From assembly GCA_964430295.1 (NCBI GenBank), contig CAYSEV010000037.1, forward strand, positions 1-13,774: DNA of 13,774 nucleotides. Reading direction: 5' to 3'. Within the stretch, counting starts at the first letter, position 1, and each line of letters starts with the position of its first letter. Origin of the DNA: CAYGFH01 sp964430295. GTDB taxonomy: Bacteria; Patescibacteriota; Microgenomatia; UBA10105; UBA927. The notes below the pieces were generated by a model. It made no database searches and was not told the origin of the DNA. It was given only the letters and a program-made list of their open reading frames with translations. A program made the translations under genes and the position numbers. Positions 1 to 6,210 of the stretch are shown here, piece after piece.

Positions 1-699
1 AGGGGTATCTCCTATAGGTTTTCTGAAAAAATCTATACGGACAGCGTCACTTTGAGAAAGACTGGTTGTGGGTATAAGTGAATCACTGAGTAACCGCAGG
101 TACGAGATAGAGGCATGTTCATCATCAATATCAGGGTGAAGCAAATTGTTAGATTGTAGTGAACTGTATGCTTCTATCTTTAACGCTTCAGCTGAAGAAA
201 AGTTTTTTTCAATAAATAGAGATGCATCGCGTTCAAATGCATACCGTAAAATAAAATTTTTTGAAACGATATCATATCGTAATCTTCGTAGTGGATTCTC
301 CGGATCTGTAAATCTATAGATATTTTTATTTTCCTGAATTGGTGTTGGATCAAATTGCAATTCACGGGCAAAATCCTGTGCATTATTAAGGCCTAGGAGA
401 TTTGGTGCGGATTTAGGCATAAAAAAGACATTAGCAGATGATGATGCTGCTGGTAATGAACCGTCAATAGTTTCAAGTTGAAATGACAATTGTGCAGACC
501 CCGATGCAACCGCCGGGAACTTTATAGCTGGTAGCTTTCCAAATGCGTGGTTCGGAGGTGGAGCTTGAGGCGGGAATATCATAAACCATGCAATCACAGC
601 AATACTCCAAAGTATTCGTAGTACGAAATACCCAACCACTCCCATAATTGTCCAATTAATGGACCTTCGGGTGTAATATGCTGTTTCTGTAAGTGACAT
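1..699 (-). CDS. Membrane-anchored protein of unknown function (C-terminus beyond window edge)
   Basis: An uninterrupted reading frame runs from an ATG at 699 to the left edge of the window (233 codons, no stop). The N-terminus reads MSLTETAYYTRRSINW. It is followed by one hydrophobic segment at about residues 14-44, then a Pro-rich stretch (PPQAPPPNHAFGKLP), and then a long soluble region, so this is a signal-anchored protein whose bulk probably lies outside the membrane. The soluble part has an FxLETIDG-like beta stretch near residue 72 and no catalytic motif I can name. From memory, similar proteins with an N-terminal SLTETAYYTRR-like sequence occur as hypothetical proteins in Microgenomates genomes; that recollection cannot be checked here. 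It is divergent from gltX, with 122 bp between the two starts. Function unknown; that it is a real gene is near certain, because 233 codons are open and continuous. Confidence 0.85.
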   Translation of the reverse strand, partial: MSLTETAYYTRRSINWTIMGVVGYFVLRILWSIAVIAWFMIFPPQAPPPNHAFGKLPAIKFPAVASGSAQLSFQLETIDGSLPAASSSANVFFMPKSAPNLLGLNNAQDFARELQFDPTPIQENKNIYRFTDPENPLRRLRYDIVSKNFILRYAFERDASLFIEKNFSSAEALKIEAYSSLQSNNLLHPDIDDEHASISYLRLLSDSLIPTTSLSQSDAVRIDFFRKPIGDTP

Positions 700-741
700 G
701 GGCAGTATAGAAGAGTATATGGCTATTGATGCTTTGGTATA

Positions 742-777
742 TAGAAAGATTATACCATTCAATAACCCATGACTCTA
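742..777 (-). promoter_or_regulatory. Predicted extended -10 promoter for the leftmost minus-strand gene
   Basis: On the minus strand 758-749 contains TGGTATAAT, a perfect TATAAT (754-749) with the extended -10 TG. A weak -35 (TAGAGT, 777-772) lies 17 bp upstream. The start of transcription would fall near 742, giving a leader of about 43 nt without an obvious Shine-Dalgarno. Two TATACT hexamers (719-714 and 709-704) lie closer to the ATG and could instead give a very short leader. Confidence 0.5.
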
Positions 778-783
778 TCTACT

Positions 784-812
784 TTGAGTATACGGTGCAG
801 TAGTGATAGAAT
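784..812 (+). promoter_or_regulatory. Predicted gltX promoter, near-leaderless
   Basis: TTGAGT (784-789), 17 bp, then TAGAAT (807-812) preceded by an extended -10 TG (804-805). Transcription would begin near 819, only about 3 nt before the gltX ATG at 822. No Shine-Dalgarno precedes that ATG, which fits a leaderless or near-leaderless mRNA. Confidence 0.5.
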
Positions 813-821
813 CAATCCATC

Positions 822-2210
822 ATGACACATATTCGTACCAGAATTGCTCCTTCTCCCACAGGACAGGATTTACATATAGGAAATGCATATACGGCGCTTA
901 TTAACTATGTATTCGCACAAAAAAATGGTGGAGAATTTATTATCAGAATTGAAGATACAGACAGAACACGACTTGTAGAGGGATCAGAACAACGGATTCT
1001 ATCCTCACTTTCGTGGCTTGGGATTCCTCATGCAGAGGGTCCTGATATTGGTGGTCAATATGCTCCATATAGACAATCAGAACGACTACCTCAATATAAA
1101 GGATATGCTGAAAAACTTATCGACGCCGGGCATGCCTATTACTGCTTCTGCACCCCTCCAAGGCTTGAAGAAATGCGAAAACAGCAGGAAGCAAATCATC
1201 AGCCTCCAATGTATGATGGATTATGCAAAACACTGGATCCGGAAGAATCAAAAAAAAGAGCACACTCAGGTGAAAAATACGTTATCCGATTAAACGTTCC
1301 TGATGATGGTGTAACAACATTTCACGATGCTATTCGTGGTGATATTTCCTTTGAAAATAAGCTTATAGATGATCAGGTACTGTTAAAATCCGATGGTTTT
1401 CCAACATATCATCTCGGTGTTGTTGTTGATGATCACATCATGGGTATTTCACATGTTATTCGTGGTGAAGAGTGGATACCTTCCACGCCAAAACATATTC
1501 TTTTATATTCGTTCTTTGGTTGGGATATACCTGTTTTTGCTCATGTATCTGTACTAAGAAACCCTGATCGAAGCAAACTAAGTAAAAGAAAAAACCCTGT
1601 ATGGGTTGCAGACTATAAGACAAAAGGTTATTTACCTGAGGCAATTAAAAATTATCTTGCTACCATGGCATGGTCATTTCCCGGTGGTCGTGATATTTTT
1701 TCAGTGAGTGAAATGATGACTCAGTTCTCACTCGAATCTGTACAGACAACGGCACCTATTTTTGATACTGAAAAGCTCAGATGGATGAATGGTGAATATC
1801 TTCGAATGAAGTCAGATGATGAATTATCTTTACTCATTCAAAATTTTTATCCTGAAAAACATATAGATCCAACATTGCTTCAAAAAATAATTCCACTTAT
1901 ACGTGATCGTATGAAATTATTAAGCGAATTTGAAACATTAACGGGTTTTTTCTTTGATAAGCCTGCCGTGTTTGAGCATCCCAAGGATTTCGCACGGTGT
2001 GGGATTCTTGCTGATGTTCTTAAAACTTCTGAATTTACACATGATGCTATGGAATCATCAATTCGGGCAAAAGCCGTTGAGTTGAATATTAAGCCTAAAG
2101 ATCTTTTTATGGATTTACGGGTTGCTGTTACAGGTAAAACTGTTGGGCCCCCGCTTCTTGAATCTCTGATTATTTTAGGAAAAGAAGAAACACTAGCCCG
2201 ATTAGCTTAG
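822..2210 (+). CDS. gltX: Glutamyl-tRNA synthetase
   Basis: This cytoplasmic class I aminoacyl-tRNA synthetase attaches glutamate to tRNA(Glu). The 462 residues are close to the usual bacterial length of about 470. The N-terminal Rossmann domain carries PSPTGQDLHIGN (HIGH-type motif at 18-21) and the family signature RIEDTDR. The KMSKS-equivalent loop is KLSKR at 252-256. The remainder is the helical anticodon-binding region. The ATG at 822 is right because the protein begins at the conserved IRTRIAPSPTG strand with nothing missing. It overlaps the convergent era gene by 9 bp at the 3' end. Whether it also mis-charges tRNA(Gln), feeding a GatCAB amidotransferase as in bacteria lacking glnS, cannot be decided from this window. 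The family assignment is secure. Confidence 0.97.
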   Translation: MTHIRTRIAPSPTGQDLHIGNAYTALINYVFAQKNGGEFIIRIEDTDRTRLVEGSEQRILSSLSWLGIPHAEGPDIGGQYAPYRQSERLPQYKGYAEKLIDAGHAYYCFCTPPRLEEMRKQQEANHQPPMYDGLCKTLDPEESKKRAHSGEKYVIRLNVPDDGVTTFHDAIRGDISFENKLIDDQVLLKSDGFPTYHLGVVVDDHIMGISHVIRGEEWIPSTPKHILLYSFFGWDIPVFAHVSVLRNPDRSKLSKRKNPVWVADYKTKGYLPEAIKNYLATMAWSFPGGRDIFSVSEMMTQFSLESVQTTAPIFDTEKLRWMNGEYLRMKSDDELSLLIQNFYPEKHIDPTLLQKIIPLIRDRMKLLSEFETLTGFFFDKPAVFEHPKDFARCGILADVLKTSEFTHDAMESSIRAKAVELNIKPKDLFMDLRVAVTGKTVGPPLLESLIILGKEETLARLA

Positions 2211-3065
2211 GTATTCGGTCCAGTGAGTGTCCGTTTCTACAGTCAGCTCTAGATATACTTTTTTATTCGTTGCAGTCTCTAATTCTTTTCTGGCGGCCAT
2301 ACTAATCTCTTTAATCATGTATCCGTTTTTTCCAACAATCATAGCTTTATATCTGTCAGCGTTTGTCAGAATACGCGCTTTTATATACACCGTTCCGTTT
2401 TTTCTCTCAGATGTTTCATCAACAATCGCAGTTAACGAATATGGCACTTCTTTGCGTAAAAATAAAAAAGCCTTTTCCCGTATACATTCCGATATAAATG
2501 TTTTACTGTCCAGGTTCAAAGCGGGTTGGGCAAGCGTGGATGTGTCTACGATCTGATCACCTTCCGGTACATAGGAAAAAATAGCATCAAGAAGTGTCGG
2601 TATATTTTTGTGCTCCAGTGCGGAAATTTCAACGACAGTATCAAATTCTTCCTCCATAAATGTGTATTGAATTCTATGGGTAGGGGATTTTACATCAATT
2701 TTATTGATGACAAGTATTTTCTTTGCTTTACTTTTTCGTACAATACCTAATACTTTGTTTTCTTCGAAATCACGCTCACGTGTATGGTCAATCATGTAAA
2801 CGACTACATGCACCTCACCTTCCAGTGATTCCTCTGCCCGATTATTTATTCGTTTACCCACGGCATCATTTACTTTTCCAAATATGCCAGGAGTATCTAT
2901 AAATAAAAGTTGCCCTCGTTCGTCTTCATAGATTGCCTCTAGATTAAATCGAGTAGTTTGAGGTTTAGGAGAAGTGATTGATACTTTATGTCCAAGTATG
3001 TGGTTTAATAGCGTTGATTTACCTACATTTGGCCGCCCAATAATAGCAACAATTCCTGACTTCAT
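2202..3065 (-). CDS. era: GTPase Era, ribosome small-subunit assembly factor
   Basis: Era is a GTP-binding protein that assists 16S rRNA 3'-end maturation and 30S assembly. All G motifs are visible: G1 GRPNVGKS (10-17), the G2 Thr in PQTTR (37-38), G3 DTPG (57-60) and G4 NKID (121-124), with an SALE sequence further on fitting G5. The C-terminal KH RNA-binding domain carries its GxxG loop as GKNG at 245-248, followed by the IKEI helix. At 287 residues it is slightly shorter than the roughly 300 of E. coli Era but contains both domains. The ATG at 3065 puts the G1 loop at the usual distance from the N-terminus. It starts 30 bp from the divergent sigma-factor gene and its stop lies inside the last codons of gltX. 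Confidence 0.97.
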   Translation of the reverse strand: MKSGIVAIIGRPNVGKSTLLNHILGHKVSITSPKPQTTRFNLEAIYEDERGQLLFIDTPGIFGKVNDAVGKRINNRAEESLEGEVHVVVYMIDHTRERDFEENKVLGIVRKSKAKKILVINKIDVKSPTHRIQYTFMEEEFDTVVEISALEHKNIPTLLDAIFSYVPEGDQIVDTSTLAQPALNLDSKTFISECIREKAFLFLRKEVPYSLTAIVDETSERKNGTVYIKARILTNADRYKAMIVGKNGYMIKEISMAARKELETATNKKVYLELTVETDTHWTEYLS

Positions 3066-3084
3066 AAATATATTGTACTATAAT
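3056..3084 (+). promoter_or_regulatory. Predicted promoter of the sigma-factor operon
   Basis: CTGACT (3056-3061, inside the start of era), 17 bp, then a perfect TATAAT (3079-3084). Predicted transcription start is near 3091, about 5 nt before the ATG at 3096. It overlaps the era promoter on the other strand in a 30-bp gap, so the two are likely to compete for polymerase. The hexamers look like a housekeeping promoter; I see no separate ECF-type -35 AAC element. Confidence 0.55.
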
Positions 3085-3100
3085 ATGCGAATATAATGAA
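3072..3100 (-). promoter_or_regulatory. Predicted leaderless promoter of era
   Basis: On the minus strand TACAAT (3077-3072) lies 6 bp before the era ATG, so transcription would start at or within a base of the start codon. A weak -35 (TTCATT, 3100-3095) sits 17 bp upstream, inside the start of the divergent sigma gene. No Shine-Dalgarno is present. Confidence 0.5.
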
Positions 3101-3626
3101 ACCTAAATCTGATGAAGAGCTTATACTATCAATCCAACAGGGCGATATTAGTGCATATGAGGAGTTGGTCAAACGTTATCAGCAGGGACTGTATAGATTT
3201 GTGATGCGTATTATTAAGGATGAATCTGCTTCACTAGATGTTGTTCAGGAGTCTTTAGTAAAAATATACCAGATTATAGATACCATAGATCCACAAAAAA
3301 AATTTTCTACATTTCTATTTGAAATCGCAAAAAATGCCGCATTTTCCCTCTTAAGGAAACGCAAACATACGATATCATTGGAGGCTGTCTTTGATGTAGA
3401 GGACGATGAATCTTTTTTTGAACAATATATTCGTCAGGACCAACAACAAAGAGTGAGAGATATAGTAAAATCTCTAGAAAAGAAATATTCCATGATATTA
3501 TCAAAGTATTATTTTGAAGATCAGTCATATGAAGAAATAGCAAAGAATATGAAGTTGCCGATAAATACGGTCAGAACGAACCTGAGAAGAGCAAAAGCGG
3601 AATTTAAAAAACGGTATTCACTATGA
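3096..3626 (+). CDS. ECF-type RNA polymerase sigma-70 family factor
   Basis: A two-domain alternative sigma factor of 176 residues, the usual size for the extracytoplasmic-function group, which directs RNA polymerase to a small set of promoters. Region 2 spans about residues 8-85 and contains YEELVKRYQQGLYRF and DVVQESLVKIYQ, the family's D-x-x-Q-E/D signature. Region 4 spans about 120-172 with the helix-turn-helix SYEEIAKNMKLPINTVRTN followed by LRRAKAEFKKR. No region 1.1 or 3 is present. It is the first gene of a four-gene operon whose next gene starts within its stop codon (ATGA at 3623-3626). The downstream membrane and exported products suggest that it controls an envelope or surface response. 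The particular ECF subgroup and its target promoters cannot be read from the sequence. Confidence 0.93.
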   Translation: MKPKSDEELILSIQQGDISAYEELVKRYQQGLYRFVMRIIKDESASLDVVQESLVKIYQIIDTIDPQKKFSTFLFEIAKNAAFSLLRKRKHTISLEAVFDVEDDESFFEQYIRQDQQQRVRDIVKSLEKKYSMILSKYYFEDQSYEEIAKNMKLPINTVRTNLRRAKAEFKKRYSL

Positions 3627-4000
3627 AACAAATTGATGTTACAAAACATGTTATGAATAACGTTGTCAGATATGAGCGGGCAGGCATCTCTGTATGGATA
3701 CGTAGTTTTATTATTAGTATTATCGGAATAAGCATTGTTGGCGTATATGTGGGAATACTGATCATTTCGGATCTCTTATCAAAACGAGCGTTTGATTTAT
3801 TTGAATTATTCTCACAGGATCCGGAGATTATTTCAGAATTCTGGCAGGAAGCTCTCACTACGTTTTGGGAAGAAATACCGCAGCATCTTTTGTATATGTG
3901 TGTGTTCGTTATACTGCTACTTGTTTTAAGTATCCTCATTACAAGGAAGAAACGTATCATCATACGGAAAAAACTGAAAGAACTTGATAAATATTCTTAA
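3623..4000 (+). CDS. Small two-TM membrane protein coupled to the sigma gene
   Basis: A 125-residue integral membrane protein of unrecognised family. It has a short polar N-terminus (MKQIDVTKHVMNNVVRYER), TM1 at about 27-49, a loop of about 35 residues rich in Phe, Trp and Glu (DLFELFSQDPEIISEFWQEA), TM2 at about 88-107, and a basic tail (TRKKRIIIRKKLKELDKYS). The positive tail and the arginines before TM1 predict both ends in the cytoplasm and an extracytoplasmic loop. The start overlaps the sigma stop by 4 bp, so translation is probably coupled and output matched. That position is where anti-sigma factors usually lie, and the cytoplasmic ends could contact a sigma factor. However, no zinc-binding anti-sigma motif or other known anti-sigma domain is visible, so the partner role is inference only. 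Confidence 0.85.
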   Translation: MKQIDVTKHVMNNVVRYERAGISVWIRSFIISIIGISIVGVYVGILIISDLLSKRAFDLFELFSQDPEIISEFWQEALTTFWEEIPQHLLYMCVFVILLLVLSILITRKKRIIIRKKLKELDKYS

Positions 4001-4023
4001 TCCTGTAACAATATAGATCACTA

Positions 4024-4030
4024 GAGGAGG
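4024..4030 (+). promoter_or_regulatory. Strong Shine-Dalgarno for the Ig-like protein gene
   Basis: GAGGAGG lies 4 nt before the ATG at 4035. It is one of only three clear Shine-Dalgarno sites in the window, all of them inside transcription units rather than at their first genes. Confidence 0.8.
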
Positions 4031-4034
4031 ATAT

Positions 4035-4505
4035 ATGTCAAAAAATCTGGCAATTGCTTTATTGGTATTGATAATTGTGTTTGGTGCAGTCGCTGTTGTT
4101 GTGACGAAAAAGAAATCATCGACTATGTCGGATAAGAATGTGGAAGAAATACAACGTGAAACAAGTGGAGCAGCCGATAATCAGAATGTTAAGCCTACTG
4201 ATTCTTCCTCAATGCCGAATTCTCCAATTGAAACTGTAGCAGAAGTTAAGGAAATTTCTCTTTCCATCAGCGCCCCTGCAAGCGGTACTGTTACTGGTAC
4301 ACAAAAAACGACAGTAAAAGGAAAAACATCACCAAAAGCAGAAGTATTTGCAAATGAAGCAGAAGGAATTGCAGATATGAATGGTAATTTTTCTCTAACT
4401 GTTCAGCTTGACGAAGGGGAAAATTCTATTATTGTGACAGCAGTAGATGCAGATGGAAAAGTAGCAGAAAAAGAGATACTTGTTACATATGAAGTAACAG
4501 AATGA
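4035..4505 (+). CDS. Membrane-anchored protein with a C-terminal Ig-like beta domain
   Basis: 156 residues. An N-terminal signal anchor (about 4-24, ending VVVTKKK) is followed by a low-complexity Ser/Thr/Asn/Glu linker (about 25-75) and then a beta-rich domain (about 76-154). That domain has the pattern of an extracellular Ig-like or glucodextranase domain-B-like module: SISAPASGTVTGTQKTTVKG, then SPKAEVFANE, then NGNFSLTVQL and ENSIIVTAVD. Such modules serve as adhesive or spacer domains in surface proteins; no catalytic residues are seen. The start is fixed by the GAGGAGG ribosome site. It lies 34 bp after the two-TM gene and its TGA overlaps a possible but less likely ATG of the next gene. 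Likely outward-facing and anchored in the cytoplasmic membrane. The domain family is assigned by pattern only. Confidence 0.85.
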   Translation: MSKNLAIALLVLIIVFGAVAVVVTKKKSSTMSDKNVEEIQRETSGAADNQNVKPTDSSSMPNSPIETVAEVKEISLSISAPASGTVTGTQKTTVKGKTSPKAEVFANEAEGIADMNGNFSLTVQLDEGENSIIVTAVDADGKVAEKEILVTYEVTE

Positions 4506-4555
4506 AACTTTTTACGTATCTCATGCGTAGTATATATATACAGAAAGGGAATTTT

Positions 4556-5311
4556 ATGAAAAAGACTATACAATTGTTTGGATTAATAGCAATATTGGCA
4601 GTAATGGTACATACACCTACTGTGTATGCAGTGACTATTCGCGAAGCTCGAAAAGATGTTATTGAAGCTCGTAAAGACTTGATGCAAGAGAAAAAAGAGT
4701 TTAGAGAAGATATTCGTGAAAAAATTGCCTCAAAAGTAGCAGCAGTAAAATCTCTCTTTAAAGGGAGAGTATCATTTGGTCAAGGAAAATTAACAGCAAT
4801 AAATGGTACAACACTTACCGTAGAAAAAGATGGAAAATCATATACAGTACTAACTGGCACATTTGAAAAATGTACAACTCAATATCGTCGCCGTTTCTGG
4901 GGATCTTCCTCGATGTCTGAATTCACCGTAGGGGATACAGTGAATGTCGCAGGAAAATTTACAGACGAAAACAAAACGACAATAGAAGCGTGTGTCATTC
5001 GTGATGTGTCTATACAAAAACGTTTTGGCGTATTTGTTGGAGAAATTGTATCCGTGACAGGTTCAGGCTGGGTTATGACAACAGTCAGTGAAAAGCGATC
5101 AAATCAAACCGTTACCGTCACTTCATCAACGAAGTATACAAATAGGAAAAATGAAACAATATCGCAATCAGATATAAAGGTAGGCAATCGGGTACGGGTA
5201 AAAGGTCTTTGGAATAGAACAAATAATACAGTTACTGATGTAACACAGGTAAAGAACTATTCACTACCACCAGTAGTGAGTGGAACAGCCTCACCTACAC
5301 CTACTCCATAA
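4556..5311 (+). CDS. Exported protein with coiled coil and two OB-like (DUF5666-like) repeats
   Basis: From the ATG at 4556 this is 251 residues. A signal peptide (MKKTIQLFGLIAILAVMV, cleavage likely after TVYA at residue 25) is followed by a charged helix (about 28-65, with repeated EARKD) and then two beta modules. The first (about 75-155) has GKLTAINGTTLTVEKDGKSY and VGDTVNVAGKF; the second (about 165-235) has GEIVSVTGSGWVMTTV and VGNRVRVKGLW. This G-x-I/V-x-x-V...V-G-D/N-x-V-x-V-x-G pattern resembles DUF5666-type OB folds. The C-terminus is a short Pro/Thr tail. An ATG at 4502 would extend the frame, but it adds a non-signal stretch before the signal peptide and lacks a ribosome site, whereas AGAAAGGGA (4542-4550) sits before 4556. 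Last gene of the sigma operon. Function unknown; likely secreted or wall-associated. Confidence 0.85.
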   Translation: MKKTIQLFGLIAILAVMVHTPTVYAVTIREARKDVIEARKDLMQEKKEFREDIREKIASKVAAVKSLFKGRVSFGQGKLTAINGTTLTVEKDGKSYTVLTGTFEKCTTQYRRRFWGSSSMSEFTVGDTVNVAGKFTDENKTTIEACVIRDVSIQKRFGVFVGEIVSVTGSGWVMTTVSEKRSNQTVTVTSSTKYTNRKNETISQSDIKVGNRVRVKGLWNRTNNTVTDVTQVKNYSLPPVVSGTASPTPTP

Positions 5312-5332
5312 TTAGCAAATTAAATAAAATGA

Positions 5333-5358
5333 AAAACACCGCTGTATAGCGGTGTTTT
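5333..5358 (+). terminator. Hairpin terminator of the sigma operon
   Basis: An 11-bp perfect stem, AAAACACCGCT (5333-5343) with AGCGGTGTTTT (5348-5358), around a GTAT loop. The T-run is short (four T, part of the stem). It lies 21 bp after the last stop of the operon. The A-run on the other side could let it work in both directions. Confidence 0.8.
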
Positions 5359-5366
5359 GGTATACT
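5356..5366 (+). promoter_or_regulatory. Extended -10 promoter abutting the terminator, for the mutY gene
   Basis: TGGTATACT (5358-5366) is an extended -10 box whose first T is the last T of the terminator. I see no good -35, as expected for extended -10 promoters. Predicted initiation is near 5373, just past the annotated ATG (5368) and next to an in-frame GTG at 5374. Confidence 0.5.
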
Positions 5367-5367
5367 T

Positions 5368-6210
5368 ATGCTTGTGAATATATCAGAAAAAAATATATCT
5401 GCTTTTCACAAGAAGATATTTTCTTGGTGGAGAACTAATAAAAGAGATCTTCCCTGGAGGCATACACATGACCCGTACCGTATCCTGGTATCAGAAATCA
5501 TGCTACAGCAAACACAGGTACCGAGAGTATTGTTAAAGTATAATGAATTCCTTCGTATATTTCCAAATATAACCGTATTGGCATCGAGTCCTCTGGCAGC
5601 TGTATTGCAGGTATGGAAAGGATTGGGATATAACCGTAGGGCAAAATACTTACGTCAACTTGTTCAGATACTTCAAAAAAAATATGCAGGAGAATTTCCA
5701 AAGACAGAGAAAGAATTATTAGAATTGCCAGGTATAGGATTATACACGGCCAGAGCTATACAGGTATTTGCGTGGAAACGAGATGTTGCAATGGTAGATA
5801 CAAATGTGCGTCGCATTATAGTTCATTATTTTTTTGATGATACCCCTCAATCAGAAAAGATTATTCAACAAACAGCAGATTCACTGGTTCCACATGGGAA
5901 ATCATGGGAATGGCATCAGGCACTTATGGATTATGGTTCACTCGTTATGCCTACTATAGTTAATAGAATATCAAAAAAAATTACCGCTTCACCATCAGTT
6001 ATCGCATTTAAAGATACAAATCGATTTATGCGCGGACGTATTATAGATGTATTGCGTGATAGACAATATACAAAAAAACAATTAATAGATATGTTCGTCA
6101 TTTCATATAATAAATCGGAGGATTTTATAGAAAATCAGTTATCTGCACTTGTAAAAGAAGAACTTGTTGAATATGTATCAGGAGATATTATTAGGCTTTC
6201 TCAATCGTAG
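5368..6210 (+). CDS. mutY: A/G-specific adenine glycosylase (MutY-like), lacking the Fe-S cluster
   Basis: A base-excision repair enzyme of the HhH-GPD superfamily that would remove adenine mispaired with guanine or 8-oxoguanine. The MutY-type catalytic Glu lies in SEIMLQQTQV (E43), the helix-hairpin-helix is LPGIGLYTARAI (120-131), and the catalytic Asp is in VDTNVRR (D144). E43 and LQQTQ mark MutY rather than Nth. The 280 residues contain no cysteine, so the [4Fe-4S] loop expected after the HQALMDYGS helix is missing and replaced by a region with MRGRIIDVLRD. The C-terminal Nudix-like 8-oxoG recognition domain of MutY (about 350 residues in E. coli) is also absent. The ATG at 5368 is the conservative start, but the -10 box placement favours GTG at 5374, two codons later. 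It overlaps the convergent acyltransferase gene by 33 bp. Confidence 0.9.
   Translation: MLVNISEKNISAFHKKIFSWWRTNKRDLPWRHTHDPYRILVSEIMLQQTQVPRVLLKYNEFLRIFPNITVLASSPLAAVLQVWKGLGYNRRAKYLRQLVQILQKKYAGEFPKTEKELLELPGIGLYTARAIQVFAWKRDVAMVDTNVRRIIVHYFFDDTPQSEKIIQQTADSLVPHGKSWEWHQALMDYGSLVMPTIVNRISKKITASPSVIAFKDTNRFMRGRIIDVLRDRQYTKKQLIDMFVISYNKSEDFIENQLSALVKEELVEYVSGDIIRLSQS

Noticed and set aside
180..655. Two short minus-strand ORFs at 180-383 and 473-655
   Set aside because: They lie in other frames of the continuous 233-codon minus-strand frame that starts at 699 and runs off the window.
2227..2556. Plus-strand 109-codon ORF inside era
   Set aside because: It is antisense to the conserved C-terminal part of Era, with no promoter or ribosome site; a shadow frame.
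3096..4000. Recoded TGA (as in some CPR lineages) fusing the sigma gene with its neighbour
   Set aside because: The TGA overlaps the next gene's ATG in a different frame, the sigma protein ends at the expected length, and several other genes end cleanly at TGA.
4531..4540. TATATATATA tract as a repeat or promoter
   Set aside because: Too short and AT-biased in an AT-rich genome; no matching -35 and no new transcription unit needed there.
4502..4555. ATG at 4502 as start of the exported protein, with an ATGA overlap
   Set aside because: It would place 18 extra residues before a normal signal peptide and has no ribosome site, while 4556 has a clear one.
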